In this document: positions 1 to 9,008 of the stretch, piece by piece
Position numbering within the stretch: the first letter of the stretch is position 1
Layout of the letters: each line of letters opens with the position of its first letter
From: Quadrisphaera sp. RL12-1S
GTDB lineage: Bacteria > Actinomycetota > Actinomycetes > Actinomycetales > Quadrisphaeraceae
Length of the DNA stretch: 64,000 nucleotides
Assembly (NCBI RefSeq): GCF_014270065.1
Contig: NZ_JACNME010000012.1
Location: 1 to 64,000, forward strand
Direction of reading: 5' to 3'
Notes under the pieces: model-generated
Databases searched by the model: none
Told to the model about the DNA's origin: nothing
Seen by the model: the letters and a program-made list of their open reading frames with translations, nothing else
Position numbers and translations under genes: made by a program

Positions 1-659
1 AGGTCCGCCACGTAGTGCAGCGAGAAGCCGAGGTGGGTGGCCAGCGCCGCCGCGCGGCCCTGCGACAGCGGCCCGCCGGTGTGGCCGACCGCGCGCAGCA
101 GCTCCGCGGCGCGCTCCTCCAGGACCGGCTCGTGGTTGTCGCGGGCGCGCATCTGCGCGCGCAGCTCGGCGTTGGCGCGCCGCGCCTCCTCCGGCGTGGC
201 GGAGCGCTCGGCGTGCAGGCGCAGCACCTCCTCCTGCAGCCCCACCAGCAGCTCCAGGACGTCGGTGGGCAGCCCGCGGCCCACCCGCACCTCGGGCAAC
301 CCGAGCCCGGCGAAGACGGCGCCGCGCTGGTAGCGCTCCAGGGTGATCTCCAGGGCGTCCCGGTGCGACGGCGGGGCCTCCTGCAGCAGCTCCGCCAGCG
401 GGCAGCCCAGCGCCGCGGCCACCGCCTGCAGCAGCGCCAGCTTGGGCTCGCGCCGGCCGTTCTCCAGCACCGACACCTGGCTGGGCGCGCGCCCCACGGC
501 GGTGGCCAGCTCCTCCAGCGTCATGCCGCGGGCGGTGCGCAGGTGCCGCACCCGGCGCCCCACGGTGAGGGCGTCCAGGCCGGTGGGCGGTGCGGCGGGA
601 CGGGCGGTGGGGCGGGCGGCCGGGCTAGAGGTCGGGCTGGAGGTGGCGTCGGCGCTCAC
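1..659 (-). CDS. ramB: RamB/ScfR-like transcriptional regulator (partial)
   Basis: Transcription factor expected to control the acetate/glyoxylate genes. About 219 N-terminal residues are visible and the rest runs off the left edge; family members are about 470 residues. After a disordered Ala/Pro-rich leader of about 32 residues comes an XRE-type helix-turn-helix (MTLEELATAVG, then SQVSVLENGRREPKLALL). A helical linker follows, and then the start of an IrrE/M78-like region (LGFSLHYVADL). The start is GTG at 659 without a clear Shine-Dalgarno site; an internal ATG opens the HTH. It is divergent from aceA-aceB. In Corynebacterium and Mycobacterium, RamB regulates exactly these genes, so context and domain agree. 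The family call is firm; the exact regulatory role is inferred. Confidence 0.8.
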   Translation of the reverse strand, partial: MSADATSSPTSSPAARPTARPAAPPTGLDALTVGRRVRHLRTARGMTLEELATAVGRAPSQVSVLENGRREPKLALLQAVAAALGCPLAELLQEAPPSHRDALEITLERYQRGAVFAGLGLPEVRVGRGLPTDVLELLVGLQEEVLRLHAERSATPEEARRANAELRAQMRARDNHEPVLEERAAELLRAVGHTGGPLSQGRAAALATHLGFSLHYVAD

Positions 660-713
660 CGGCGCAGCGTGACAGACGAGCCCGGGTTCGCGGAAGCAGA
701 AGAAGGGCGGAAG

Positions 714-725
714 TTCTCGCGAGAA
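714..725. promoter_or_regulatory. Candidate operator in the ramB/aceA intergenic region
   Basis: The perfect 12-bp palindrome TTCTCGCGAGAA lies in the 232-bp divergent region between the regulator and aceA. A related TTCGCGGAA stands about 25 bp away. It is a plausible RamB-type site, but no footprint data can be seen from sequence. Confidence 0.4.
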
Positions 726-891
726 GACCCTGGCGACGACGAGAAGCGGGCCCGCAGAGTCCTCTCACGACGACGAACCGTCGTCCTGCTGGCGGGTGAC
801 CAACCTCCCACCAACCTCCCGACCGGCGCTGCGCCCGACCGTGCAGCACCGGACGGGCCCCCCTTTCACCGCCACCGCCGAGGAGACCGCC

Positions 892-2268
892 ATGACCACG
901 CTGGCCGAGCGCCCGAGCACCACCACCGACCCCACGAGCCACCGCACGAGCACGCCGCTGCCGGGGGACCAGACCGAGACCGCCGAGCAGATCGCCGCCC
1001 GCTGGGCCAGCGACCCCCGCTGGGCCGGCATCACGCGCACCCACACCGCCGAGGACGTCGTGGCGCTGCGCAGCTCGGTCGCGGTGGACCACACCCTCGC
1101 CCGCCGCGGCGCCGAGCGCCTCTGGCGCCAGCTGCACACCCGCGAGTGGGTGCCGGCGCTGGGGGCGCTGACCGGCAACCAGGCCGTCCAGCAGGTCCGC
1201 GCCGGCCTGGAGGCCATCTACCTGTCGGGCTGGCAGGTCGCCGCGGACGCCAACACCTCCGGGCACACCTACCCCGACCAGTCGCTCTACCCCGTCGACT
1301 CCGTCCCCACCGTGGTCCGGCGGATCAACAACGCCCTGCTGCGCGCCGACCAGATCGACAGGCTCGAGAACGGCGGGGTCGCCACCCGCGACTGGCTCGC
1401 CCCGGTCGTCGCCGACGCCGAGGCCGGCTTCGGCGGTCCGCTCAACGCCTACGAGCTCATGACCGCGATGATCGAGGCCGGCGCGGCCGGCGTGCACTGG
1501 GAGGACCAGCTCTCCAGCGCCAAGAAGTGCGGGCACCTGGGCGGCAAGGTCCTCGTCCCCACCTCCCAGCACCTGCGCACCCTGGCGGCCGCGCGCCTGG
1601 CCGCCGACGTCGCCGGCACCGACACGGTGATCATCGCCCGCACCGACTCCCTCGCCGCCGACCTCATCACCAGCGACGTCGACGAGCGCGACCGGCCCTT
1701 CCTCACCGGCGAGCGCACCGCCGAGGGCTTCTTCCGCACCCGGCCCGGGGAGGAGACCACCGTCGTGCGCGGGCTCGCCTACGCCGAGGTCGCCGACCTG
1801 CTGTGGGTGGAGACGTCCGTGCCCGACCTGGACCTGGCGCGTCGGTTCGCCGAGGCCGTCCACGCCCGCTTCCCCGGCAAGCTGCTGGCGTACAACTGCT
1901 CGCCGTCGTTCAACTGGAAGCGCCACCTCGACGACGCCACCATCGCCCGGTTCCAGCGCGAGCTGGCGGCCATGGGCTACGCCTTCCAGTTCATCACCCT
2001 GGCCGGCTTCCACGCCCTCAACCACTCCATGTACCAGCTGGCCCGCGGGTACTCCGAGCGCGCGATGAGCGCCTACGTGGAGCTGCAGGAGGCCGAGTTC
2101 GCCGCCGAGGCGGACGGCTACACCGCCACCCGCCACCAGCGCGAGGTCGGCACGGGGTACTTCGACAGGGTCTCCACCGCCGTCGACCCCGCCAGCACCA
2201 CCCTCGCCCTGCACGGCTCCACCGAGTCCGAGCAGTTCGGCGAGCAGCTCGAGGGAGGTGCTCACTGA
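892..2268 (+). CDS. aceA: Isocitrate lyase
   Basis: Cleaves isocitrate to glyoxylate and succinate, the first step of the glyoxylate shunt; cytosolic. The product is 458 residues, normal for the AceA1 class. The catalytic signature KKCGHLGGK is intact with the active cysteine at residue 213. The substrate-loop region (YNCSPSFNW) and the metal-site segment ([11 protein letters not shown]) are present. ATG at 892 is chosen because GAGGAGACC lies just upstream; the frame is open further upstream but lacks the family's N-terminus. The stop overlaps the aceB start by one base (TGATG), so the two are co-transcribed and probably translationally coupled. A RamB-like regulator is divergently encoded, suggesting control by acetate or fatty-acid carbon. 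Confidence 0.96.
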   Translation: MTTLAERPSTTTDPTSHRTSTPLPGDQTETAEQIAARWASDPRWAGITRTHTAEDVVALRSSVAVDHTLARRGAERLWRQLHTREWVPALGALTGNQAVQQVRAGLEAIYLSGWQVAADANTSGHTYPDQSLYPVDSVPTVVRRINNALLRADQIDRLENGGVATRDWLAPVVADAEAGFGGPLNAYELMTAMIEAGAAGVHWEDQLSSAKKCGHLGGKVLVPTSQHLRTLAAARLAADVAGTDTVIIARTDSLAADLITSDVDERDRPFLTGERTAEGFFRTRPGEETTVVRGLAYAEVADLLWVETSVPDLDLARRFAEAVHARFPGKLLAYNCSPSFNWKRHLDDATIARFQRELAAMGYAFQFITLAGFHALNHSMYQLARGYSERAMSAYVELQEAEFAAEADGYTATRHQREVGTGYFDRVSTAVDPASTTLALHGSTESEQFGEQLEGGAH

Positions 2269-4085
2269 TGAGCGCGCAGACCGCCCAGCAGCCCCTGACC
2301 AGCGACTTCGGCGCGCGGACCGGGTTCGCGCCGATGCGCCGCTGGGACTCCCCCCTCGTCGTCGTCCCCGACAGCCGTCAGGACGACGACGCCCGCGGCC
2401 AGCGGCGGCCGCTGCTGCCGCGCCACGGCGTCCAGGTGCTCGGCACCATGACCGAGCGCGCCGAGGAGGTGCTCACCGACGAGGCGCTGGCCCTGCTCGG
2501 TGAGCTGCACCGCAGGTTCGCGGGGCGCCGGCACGAGCTGCTGCAGGCGCGGGTGGAGCGGCAGAAGCGCATCGACGGCGGGTTCACGCCGGGCTTCCTG
2601 CCCCAGACCGAGCAGGTCCGGCGAGACCGGTCCTGGCGGGTCGCCGGTCCCGGTCCGGGCCTGGAGGACCGCCGGGTGGAGATCACCGGGCCGTGCGAGC
2701 CGAAGATGGCCGTCAACGCCCTCAACTCCGGGGCGCGGGTGTGGCTGGCCGACCTGGAGGACGCCGCCTCCCCCACCTGGGAGAACGTCATCACCTCCCA
2801 GCTGGTGCTGCGCGACGCCGTCCGCGGCCAGCTCCGGCACACCGCTCCCGACGGGCGCCTCTACGAGGTGCTGCCCGTGGCCGAGGGCGGGGTCGCCGGG
2901 CCCGGGCACCGCGCTGTCGACACCACCATCGTCATGAGGCCGCGCGGGTGGCACCTGGTGGAGAAGCACCTGCGCATCGCCGACCCGCGCGACCCGTCGG
3001 GCCAGGGCTGCCCGGCCTCGGCGTCGCTGGTGGACTGGGCGCTGTTCGCCACCGGGTGCGCGCGCGAGCTGGTCGCTGCCGGCAAGGGCCCGTACGCCTA
3101 CCTGCCCAAGCTGCAGAGCCACCTGGAGGCGCGGCTGTGGGACGAGGTGTTCACCGCCACCGAGGAGCACCTCGGCCTGGCCCACGGGACCGTGCGCGCC
3201 ACCGTGCTGGTGGAGACGGTCCACGCCGCCTTCGAGATGGAGGAGATCCTCTACGAGCTGCGCGACCACTGCGCGGGGCTCAACGCCGGCCGGTGGGACT
3301 ACATCTTCTCGGCCATCAAGACCTTCTCCGAGCGCGGCCCGCGCTGGGTGCTGCCGGACCGCGCCGACATCACCATGACCGTGCCGCCGATGGCCACCTA
3401 CGCCCAGCTGCTGGTCCAGACGTGCCAGCGGCGCGGGGCGCAGGCGATCGGCGGGATGAGCGCCTTCATCCCGCAGCGGTCGGACCCGGGGGCGACCGCG
3501 CGGGCGCTGGAGAAGGTCCGCAGCGACAAGGAGCGCGAGGCGGCGATGGGCTTCGACGGCTCGTGGGTGGCCCACCCCGGCCTGGTCGCGGTGGCGCAGG
3601 CCGCCTTCGACGCCGAGCGCTCCCCCGCCGCCGGCGAGCGGCCCGCCGCGCCCGAGCCGCTCCCGTCGGACCCCACCACCGCCGCTCGGCTGCTCGACCT
3701 GGCGTCGGTGCCGGGGCGGATCACCTCCGACGGGCTGCGCACCAACGTCTCCGCGGCGGTGCGCTACGTCGCGGCGTGGCTCGGGGGGACCGGCGCCGTC
3801 GCCATCGACGGGCTCATGGAGGACGCCGCCACGGCGGAGATCTCCCGGGCCCAGGTGTGGCAGTGGGTCCGGTGGGGCGCGGTGACCGCCGACGACGGCC
3901 GGCCGATCACCCGCGAGCGCGTGGAGGCGGTGCTGGAGGACGTCGTGGAGTGGCTGCCGCGGCGTCCGGGAGACCACGTGGACGAGGCCGCGGAGGTGTT
4001 CCGCGCGGTGGCCCTCGGGGACCGGCTGCCGCCGTTCCTCACCACCGTCGCCTACGTGGAGCACCTCGTGGAGCCCCGCGGCTGA
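2268..4085 (+). CDS. aceB: Malate synthase A
   Basis: Condenses glyoxylate with acetyl-CoA to malate, the second step of the glyoxylate shunt. The 605-residue product carries the A-type signatures: the barrel strand with KMAVNALNSGARVWLADLED, the RATVLVETVHAAFEMEEIL segment holding acidic metal ligands, the GLNAGRWDYIFS motif, and the C-terminal DGLMEDAATAEISR helical domain. It is about 70 residues longer than the enterobacterial enzyme, mainly through an N-terminal extension before VQVLGTMTERAEEVL. ATG at 2268 overlaps the aceA stop and is preceded by GAGGGAGGT. It forms a two-gene operon with aceA. Confidence 0.96.
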   Translation: MSAQTAQQPLTSDFGARTGFAPMRRWDSPLVVVPDSRQDDDARGQRRPLLPRHGVQVLGTMTERAEEVLTDEALALLGELHRRFAGRRHELLQARVERQKRIDGGFTPGFLPQTEQVRRDRSWRVAGPGPGLEDRRVEITGPCEPKMAVNALNSGARVWLADLEDAASPTWENVITSQLVLRDAVRGQLRHTAPDGRLYEVLPVAEGGVAGPGHRAVDTTIVMRPRGWHLVEKHLRIADPRDPSGQGCPASASLVDWALFATGCARELVAAGKGPYAYLPKLQSHLEARLWDEVFTATEEHLGLAHGTVRATVLVETVHAAFEMEEILYELRDHCAGLNAGRWDYIFSAIKTFSERGPRWVLPDRADITMTVPPMATYAQLLVQTCQRRGAQAIGGMSAFIPQRSDPGATARALEKVRSDKEREAAMGFDGSWVAHPGLVAVAQAAFDAERSPAAGERPAAPEPLPSDPTTAARLLDLASVPGRITSDGLRTNVSAAVRYVAAWLGGTGAVAIDGLMEDAATAEISRAQVWQWVRWGAVTADDGRPITRERVEAVLEDVVEWLPRRPGDHVDEAAEVFRAVALGDRLPPFLTTVAYVEHLVEPRG

Positions 4086-4106
4086 GCAGCCGGACTCCTC
4101 GGCTGG

Positions 4107-4151
4107 GGCCCGCCCCGCTCAGGGCGCTCCGGCGCCGGAGCGGGGCGGGCC
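4107..4151. terminator. Bidirectional terminator-like hairpin
   Basis: A perfect 14-bp inverted repeat (GGCCCGCCCCGCTC with its complement) with a 17-nt loop sits between the convergent aceB and YceI genes. It overlaps the last codon of the YceI gene. There is no clear U-tract, as usual in this GC range. Confidence 0.65.
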
Positions 4152-4754
4152 GTCGGCGTCGGGCTCGAGGACGAGGTCGGCCTCGAGGTCGAGGAAGCGC
4201 CCGACGAGGACGGTCGGCGCCGCGATCCCCAGCGGTCGCCGGTCGAGGCGGCCGCGCACGCGCACCCGGACCCCGTGCGGGACCGCCGCCGGTGGTGGCT
4301 GGAGCGTGGCGGTCAGCTCGACGGGGGCGCTGGCCCCGCGGGCGAGGACGACGGCGTGGGCGTGGACGTGTCCTGTGCTGACGTCGTCCTGCCCGTCGTC
4401 CTGCCCGGTGGACGAGGCGATGGCGGCAGTGGTGGTGGTGCGGACCTCCACCACGGGGTGCGCGCCCGTGCTGAGGAACCGGGGCCTGCCCAGCTCCCGG
4501 TCCCGGCGCTCGTTGCCGGTGCTGACCGCCGTCGCGTCCACGCGCACGACGGCGCGCACCACCGCGCCGCCGTCGTCGACGGTGACGGTGCCGCCGAGCA
4601 CCGGCATGGTCCCCTCCACCGCGGTGACGAGCTTGTCGCGCACGCGGAACCCCGCCCGGCTCGCCCCGGGCACCAGCCGCCACCGGCCGGGGCCTGGCAG
4701 GTGCGGCAGGTGGGGCACGGGGCCGGGGCCGCGCAGGGGCGAGGGTGCGCTCAC
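4119..4754 (-). CDS. YceI-family protein
   Basis: YceI proteins are small beta-barrel (lipocalin-like) proteins that bind isoprenoid or amphiphilic ligands; the true ligand here is unknown. The 211-residue protein shows the family pattern: a start of barrel WRLVPGASRAGFRVRDKL, then VEGTMPVLGGTVTV, a variable loop with NERRDRELGRPRFLSTGAHPVV, and a repeat of beta strands ending VGRFLDLEADLVLEP. No signal peptide is visible, so it may be cytoplasmic. GTG at 4754 overlaps the upstream stop as GTGA, making it the third gene of an operon with the two genes above it. Confidence 0.8.
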   Translation of the reverse strand: MSAPSPLRGPGPVPHLPHLPGPGRWRLVPGASRAGFRVRDKLVTAVEGTMPVLGGTVTVDDGGAVVRAVVRVDATAVSTGNERRDRELGRPRFLSTGAHPVVEVRTTTTAAIASSTGQDDGQDDVSTGHVHAHAVVLARGASAPVELTATLQPPPAAVPHGVRVRVRGRLDRRPLGIAAPTVLVGRFLDLEADLVLEPDADGPPRSGAGAP

Positions 4755-5146
4755 CGGGACACCTCGACGAGGGCGTCGGCGAACCGGCCCCTGACCTCGA
4801 CGCGGTCGTACCGGAGGACGCGGTCGGGCCCCGGCAGCAGGGCCGGGTCCTCCCCGGGCAGCAGCTCGGAGCCGGTGGCCAGCGCGGCCAGGGCGTCCAG
4901 CGCCGCCGCGTCGCGCGCGATCACCACGAGGCACTCACCGCCGTCCGGCGCCACGCAGCGCAGACCTCCGAGGAGGCCGTCGCGCAGCTCGGGGTGCGCC
5001 TCCACGAGCGGCGTGATGCGCTCGCGGGAGGCGCGCTGGGAGGCCTCGACGTGGCGCTGGCTGCGCGGCCCGTCGAACTGCACGAGCTGGACGACCAGCG
5101 GCACGACCGCCGACCCCACCTCGGCCCCGGCCCCGGCCCCGGTCAC
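4751..5146 (-). CDS. Small hypothetical protein, possibly dimeric alpha-beta barrel
   Basis: A 131-residue soluble protein, not firmly recognised. The pattern VVQLVQFDGPRSQRHVEAS, then ERITPLVEAHPELRDG, then ECLVVIARDAAALDALAAL, then RVLRYDRVEVRGRF resembles dimeric alpha-beta-barrel (monooxygenase-like) folds, but no catalytic motif can be named. GTG at 5146 overlaps the stop of the membrane-protein gene as GTGA, and its own stop overlaps the YceI start as GTGA. Tight coupling suggests the three products act together. Confidence 0.6.
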   Translation of the reverse strand: MTGAGAGAEVGSAVVPLVVQLVQFDGPRSQRHVEASQRASRERITPLVEAHPELRDGLLGGLRCVAPDGGECLVVIARDAAALDALAALATGSELLPGEDPALLPGPDRVLRYDRVEVRGRFADALVEVSR

Positions 5147-5931
5147 CGCGAGCCCCGGACGCTCGCGACCGGCGGGACGTCCCAGTCGTCGTCGCGGGTG
5201 CGCAGCACGGACCAGGCCGCCACGGCGCAGGCCAGCGTCGTGCCGCCCCAGCCCACGAAGTCGAGGGCCCGGCTGGGCACCACCACCGCCGCCACGAAGT
5301 GCAGCGGCTGGCTGAGCACCAGCAGCCACGCCGCCCACCGGGGCACCGCGCGGGCACGCAGCAGCGCGACGCCCAGCAGCACCGTGCCCACGATGTGGCC
5401 GACCACCCACAGCAGGCCGGTGGTCATCGACAGCGCCGAGCCGTCCACGGCGGTCCCGAGGGCCAGGAGCGCGTCCCGCGGGACGCCCGCGTCCGCCCCG
5501 GCGAGCACCAGCTGCTCGCTGTTGCCCGCGGCGCCCCAGCAGGCGTAGGCGGTGAACGCCAGCGCCGCCCCGGCGGCCGCCAGCCGCGGCGAGCCGCGCC
5601 GGGCGAGGCGGTGCAGCGCCAGCACCCCCAGCAGCAGCGCCGGCGAGGCCACCGCTCCCGCCCACTGCATCGCGGACATCCAGGCGCGGTCGCCGAGGAT
5701 CCCGTCCACGATCTGCGCCGGGGTGTCGGTGGTCCAGTACGGCAGCCCCATCCGGCCCGCCGTGATGACCGCCGGGCCCACCGGCAGCAGCAGGGCGGCG
5801 GTCCAGCGGGCCGCGCGGCGCAGGTCGTGCGGTGGAGCGGCCAGCGAGAGAGCCCCGGTCCCGGCCCCGGTCACGACGGGAGGGGAGGCGGACGACGGGC
5901 TGGTGAAGGACGGATGGCGGGTGGTGCTCAC
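5143..5931 (-). CDS. Polytopic membrane protein of unknown function
   Basis: A 262-residue integral membrane protein with about six hydrophobic segments (for example WTAALLLPVGPAVITAG, WAGAVASPALLLGVLALH, WVVGHIVGTVLLGVALL, PLHFVAAVVVPSRALDFVG). The pattern resembles membrane proteins encoded beside YceI-like or other small envelope genes, but no specific family is recognised. GTG at 5931 follows CGAGGAGGAGCC, a good ribosome-binding site, and is preferred over the upstream in-frame start. First gene of the operon with the 131-residue protein and YceI, divergent from the sensor kinase at 6111. Confidence 0.7.
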   Translation of the reverse strand: MSTTRHPSFTSPSSASPPVVTGAGTGALSLAAPPHDLRRAARWTAALLLPVGPAVITAGRMGLPYWTTDTPAQIVDGILGDRAWMSAMQWAGAVASPALLLGVLALHRLARRGSPRLAAAGAALAFTAYACWGAAGNSEQLVLAGADAGVPRDALLALGTAVDGSALSMTTGLLWVVGHIVGTVLLGVALLRARAVPRWAAWLLVLSQPLHFVAAVVVPSRALDFVGWGGTTLACAVAAWSVLRTRDDDWDVPPVASVRGSR

Positions 5932-6110
5932 GGCTCCTCCTCGGGTGCCCCGGCGGCCGGTGCCGCCCGGTGCTCCCACGCTCCGCCCGGCGGGCACCGC
6001 GCCGGCAGGGGCGCAGCCCGGGACGCACCCGGGACGGTCTCCCGGGTCCGCGCGGGGACCGTGCCCGCCAGGCCCTGGCGCGGCACGCCGACCGCGTCCA
6101 CCATCGGCGC

Positions 6111-8225
6111 GTGGAGGATCCCCGCCCGGTGCGACGGCGCTGGTCCGCGGGCCTGGTGCTCGTGGTGGCCAGCACCGCCGCCGCGCTGCTCGGTCCCCCG
6201 GTGGGGCTGGCCGCCGGGGTCACCTGGCCCGAGCTGGTCGAGGGCTTCGCCGTCACCGACAGCGCCGCCGCGCTGAGCCTCACGGCCGCCGCCGCCCCCG
6301 TGGTCCTCGCGCGCCCGGGCCACGCCGTCGGCCGGCTCCTGCTCGCCTCGGGGGCCTGCTACGCCGCCGCGGCCCTGGTCATCCCCGCCACCGCGGCGCT
6401 CGCGGCGGCCGGCGCCCCGCGCGGGGTGGTGTCCGCGTCGGCCCTGGCCGGGGAGCTGGTGTGGACGCCCGCCGTCGCCGTCCTCATCCCCCTGCTCCTG
6501 CTCGTCTTCCCCACCGGGACCCTGGCGCACCGCGCCTGGCGACCGGTGGCGGTGCTCCTCGTGGTGAGCGGGCCGCTGTTCGCGTGGTCGGTGCTGGACC
6601 CGGTGGGGTTCACCCTGCGCGGCGAGCAGCTGGGACCGCCCGCCTGGGTGTCCGCGGCACCGGGCTGGGTGCAGCCCGTCAGCGGCCTGCGCGGCACGGG
6701 CCTGCTGCTGGCCTCGGTGGCCCTGCTCGCGTGGCGGTGGGTGCGAGGGGACGACGTGGTCCGCCGCCAGCTGCTGTGGGTGCTCGTCGCGACGGCCGTG
6801 ACGACGGTCGCGGTGCTCCTGCCCACCGACGGGGTCGACCCGCTGCGCATCGCGGCCGTGCTGCCGCTGGTCCCGGGCGCGGTAGCGGTGGCGGTGGTGC
6901 GCCACCAGCTGCTCGACATCCGCCTGGTGGTGGCGCGCGCCCTCGCCTACGGCGTGCTGGCGGGGCTGGCCGCCGGGGTGTTCGCGGCGGCCGTGGTGCT
7001 GGTGGTGCTCCTGGCCGGGACCGTCAGCGGCAGCACGACGACGGTGGCCGCGGCGGCCGCCGTCACGGCCGCCGTGGTGGCGCCCCTGCACGCGGCGGTG
7101 GTCGGCCGGGTGGAGCGGGCCCTGTACGGCCAGCGGCGAGACCCGGTGGCGGTGCTCGAGTCGCTCGCGCCGCACCTGAGCGCCGGGCGGGCGGGGCTGG
7201 ACGGCGCTGTCGCCTCGCTCGCGGAGGTGCTGCGGCTGCCGCGCGCGGTGCTGGTGGACGGGGCGGATCGCGTGGTCGCCTCCTCGGGGTGGAGCGCCGG
7301 GCACGTCGACGGGCACGTCGAGCAGGACGTCGACGGGGACGTCGACGGGGACGTCGACGGGGAGCGCCTCGCGCTGCCGGGCGGGGCGCTGGTGGTGAGC
7401 CCGCGGCGGGGGCAGGCGGCGCTGTCCCGCGCCGACCGGCGGGCCGTGGCGGCCATCTCCGCGCCGCTGGCGGTGGCGCTGCGGGCCACCGAGCTGACCG
7501 AGCAGCTGCAGCGGGCCCGCCTGGAGGCGCTGGCCGCGCGCGCCGACGAGCGCGAGCGCATCCGCCAGGACCTGCACGACGGCCTGGGGCCGGCGCTGGC
7601 CGGCATCGCCTTCTCGGCCGCGGCGGTCCAGCACCTGCTGCCGGCCACCTCCTCGCGCCCGTGCGACGGGGCGGACGACGGGGTGGCCGCGGCAGCGGCC
7701 GTGGCCGGGTCCATCGCGCAGGACGTGGCGGCCGCCTCCCGGGAGGTCCGCCGGATCGTGGACGGGCTGCAGCCGGCGGGGCTGGAGGGGCGGACGCTGG
7801 TGGAGGCGCTGCGCGCCGAGGCCGAGCGGGTGGGGCGGGTGCCGCGGACGGCGGCGGACGGCGCCCAGCAGCCCCTGCTGGTGGACCTCGACCTCCCGGG
7901 CGGCCCCGGCGGTGGCCCCCCGCTGCCGGAGGACGTGGAGGTGGCGCTGTACCGGACCGCGGTGGAGGCGCTGCACAACGCCGCCCGGCACGGGCGCGCC
8001 GAGCGGGCCCTGGTGAGGCTGCGGGTGGGCGAGCGCGCGGAGCTGGAGGTGCTCGACAGCACCGCCGGGTGCCACGACCCGGTGCCGTGGGAGGCCGGGA
8101 CCGGTCTGCGCGGCATCGCGCGCCGCACCGCTGAGCTCGGAGGCACGTGGTGGGCCGGGCCGACCCCGCAGGGCGGGCGCGTCGTCGTCGACGTCCCCCT
8201 CCCGCCCCCGGTGGTGACGGGATGA
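6111..8225 (+). CDS. Membrane sensor histidine kinase (NarL/DesK type)
   Basis: A 704-residue kinase of the HisKA_3 class. Residues 1-330 hold about eight to nine hydrophobic segments. A linker of about 150 residues follows, then the dimerisation/phosphoacceptor box ERIRQDLHDGLGP with His489, and then an HATPase_c domain (VEALHNAARHG and GTGLRGIARRTAELGG). The linker contains a five-unit 12-bp DNA repeat giving HVDG/DVDG tetrapeptides. GTG at 6111 is chosen as the codon just before the first membrane segment; longer in-frame starts are Arg-rich and unlikely. The stop overlaps the next ATG as ATGA, so it is the cognate partner of the response regulator at 8222. Its signal is unknown. Confidence 0.88.
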   Translation: MEDPRPVRRRWSAGLVLVVASTAAALLGPPVGLAAGVTWPELVEGFAVTDSAAALSLTAAAAPVVLARPGHAVGRLLLASGACYAAAALVIPATAALAAAGAPRGVVSASALAGELVWTPAVAVLIPLLLLVFPTGTLAHRAWRPVAVLLVVSGPLFAWSVLDPVGFTLRGEQLGPPAWVSAAPGWVQPVSGLRGTGLLLASVALLAWRWVRGDDVVRRQLLWVLVATAVTTVAVLLPTDGVDPLRIAAVLPLVPGAVAVAVVRHQLLDIRLVVARALAYGVLAGLAAGVFAAAVVLVVLLAGTVSGSTTTVAAAAAVTAAVVAPLHAAVVGRVERALYGQRRDPVAVLESLAPHLSAGRAGLDGAVASLAEVLRLPRAVLVDGADRVVASSGWSAGHVDGHVEQDVDGDVDGDVDGERLALPGGALVVSPRRGQAALSRADRRAVAAISAPLAVALRATELTEQLQRARLEALAARADERERIRQDLHDGLGPALAGIAFSAAAVQHLLPATSSRPCDGADDGVAAAAAVAGSIAQDVAAASREVRRIVDGLQPAGLEGRTLVEALRAEAERVGRVPRTAADGAQQPLLVDLDLPGGPGGGPPLPEDVEVALYRTAVEALHNAARHGRAERALVRLRVGERAELEVLDSTAGCHDPVPWEAGTGLRGIARRTAELGGTWWAGPTPQGGRVVVDVPLPPPVVTG
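7302..7361 (+). repeat. Five-copy 12-bp coding repeat
   Basis: Units of CACGTCGACGGG or GACGTCGACGGG in tandem inside the kinase linker. They encode HVDG-HVEQ-DVDG-DVDG-DVDG, an acidic, glycine-containing stretch just before the last linker helix. Three units are identical, suggesting recent slippage. Confidence 0.85.
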
Positions 8226-8938
8226 CGGGCGGGGTGGCGGGCGGGGTGGCGGGCTGGAGCGCTGGGCGGCTGTCGGTGCTCGTGGTGGACGACCACCCCG
8301 TGGTGCGCCGGGGGCTGGTGGCGCTGCTGGGCGCCGTGGACGAGCTGGTCGTGGCGGGCGAGGCCGCCACGGCGCAGGAGGCGGTGGACCTGGCCCGGCG
8401 GCTGGCTCCGGAGCTGGTGGTGCTCGACCTCGAGCTGCCCGGGCGCAGCGGCCTGGCGGCCGCCGCGGAGCTGCGGGCGCTGCCGCAGCCCCCGGGTGTG
8501 CTGGTGCTGACGATGCACGACGACGTCGACAGCTGCGAGGCGGCGCTGCGGGCCGGGGCCCGCGGGTACCTGCTCAAGGACGGGCCCGTCGAGGAGCTGC
8601 TGGCCGCCGTCCGCACGGTGGCCGCGGGAGGTGTGGTGGTCACCGGGTCCCTGCGGGACGTGGACCCGCGCCTGCTGACCGGCTCGCACCCCTGCGCCCC
8701 GTTCCCGCAGCTGACGCCGCGCGAGCGCGACGTGCTCCGCTGCGCCGCCCGCGGGATGGGCGGGGCCAGCACCGCGGCCGAGCTGGGGCTGGCGCCCAAG
8801 ACGGTGGCCAACCACCTGTCGTCGGTGCTGGTCAAGCTGGGCGTGGCCACCCGCGAGGAGGCCGCGGCGCGGGCGCGGCGGGCCGGGCTGGCCGAGGACC
8901 CCGTCGGCCGGACCGGTCCCGGCGCCGGCGCGCGGTAG
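8222..8938 (+). CDS. NarL/FixJ-type response regulator
   Basis: A 238-residue regulator with an N-terminal receiver and a C-terminal LuxR-type HTH. In the receiver, acidic pocket VVDDHPVVRRG is near residue 21, phosphoacceptor Asp69 lies in ELVVLDLELPG, and the conserved Thr/Lys appear in VLTMHDD and YLLKDGPVEEL. The HTH is LTPRERDVLRCAARGM followed by AELGLAPKTVANHLSSVLVKLGV. ATG at 8222 overlaps the kinase stop. The receiver-HTH linker is slightly extended and holds SHPCAPFPQ. It pairs with the kinase at 6111; the target genes are not identifiable from sequence. Confidence 0.92.
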   Translation: MTGGVAGGVAGWSAGRLSVLVVDDHPVVRRGLVALLGAVDELVVAGEAATAQEAVDLARRLAPELVVLDLELPGRSGLAAAAELRALPQPPGVLVLTMHDDVDSCEAALRAGARGYLLKDGPVEELLAAVRTVAAGGVVVTGSLRDVDPRLLTGSHPCAPFPQLTPRERDVLRCAARGMGGASTAAELGLAPKTVANHLSSVLVKLGVATREEAAARARRAGLAEDPVGRTGPGAGAR

Positions 8939-8951
8939 GGCAGGAGGTCCC
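8938..8951. promoter_or_regulatory. Imperfect DevR-like box upstream of USP gene
   Basis: GGGCAGGAGGTCCC matches the local consensus GGGACGGAGGTCCC at 12 of 14 positions. It lies about 60 bp upstream of the universal stress gene at 9009. A weaker half-match GGGACCCGAGGACC follows at 8960. Confidence 0.45.
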
Positions 8952-9008
8952 CGCCGCCCGGGACCCGAGGACCTGCCCCTCCCCCGGTCACCTCACCACG
9001 CTGCTGAC

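Noticed and set aside
15-2267. Long open frame continuous with aceB through aceA and ramB
   Set aside because: It is the out-of-frame shadow of aceA; aceB homology starts only at 2268 after a ribosome-binding site.
8960-8973. GGGACCCGAGGACC as a further DevR-like box
   Set aside because: The second half-site is poor (GGACC), so it was mentioned only with the neighbouring 8938 site.
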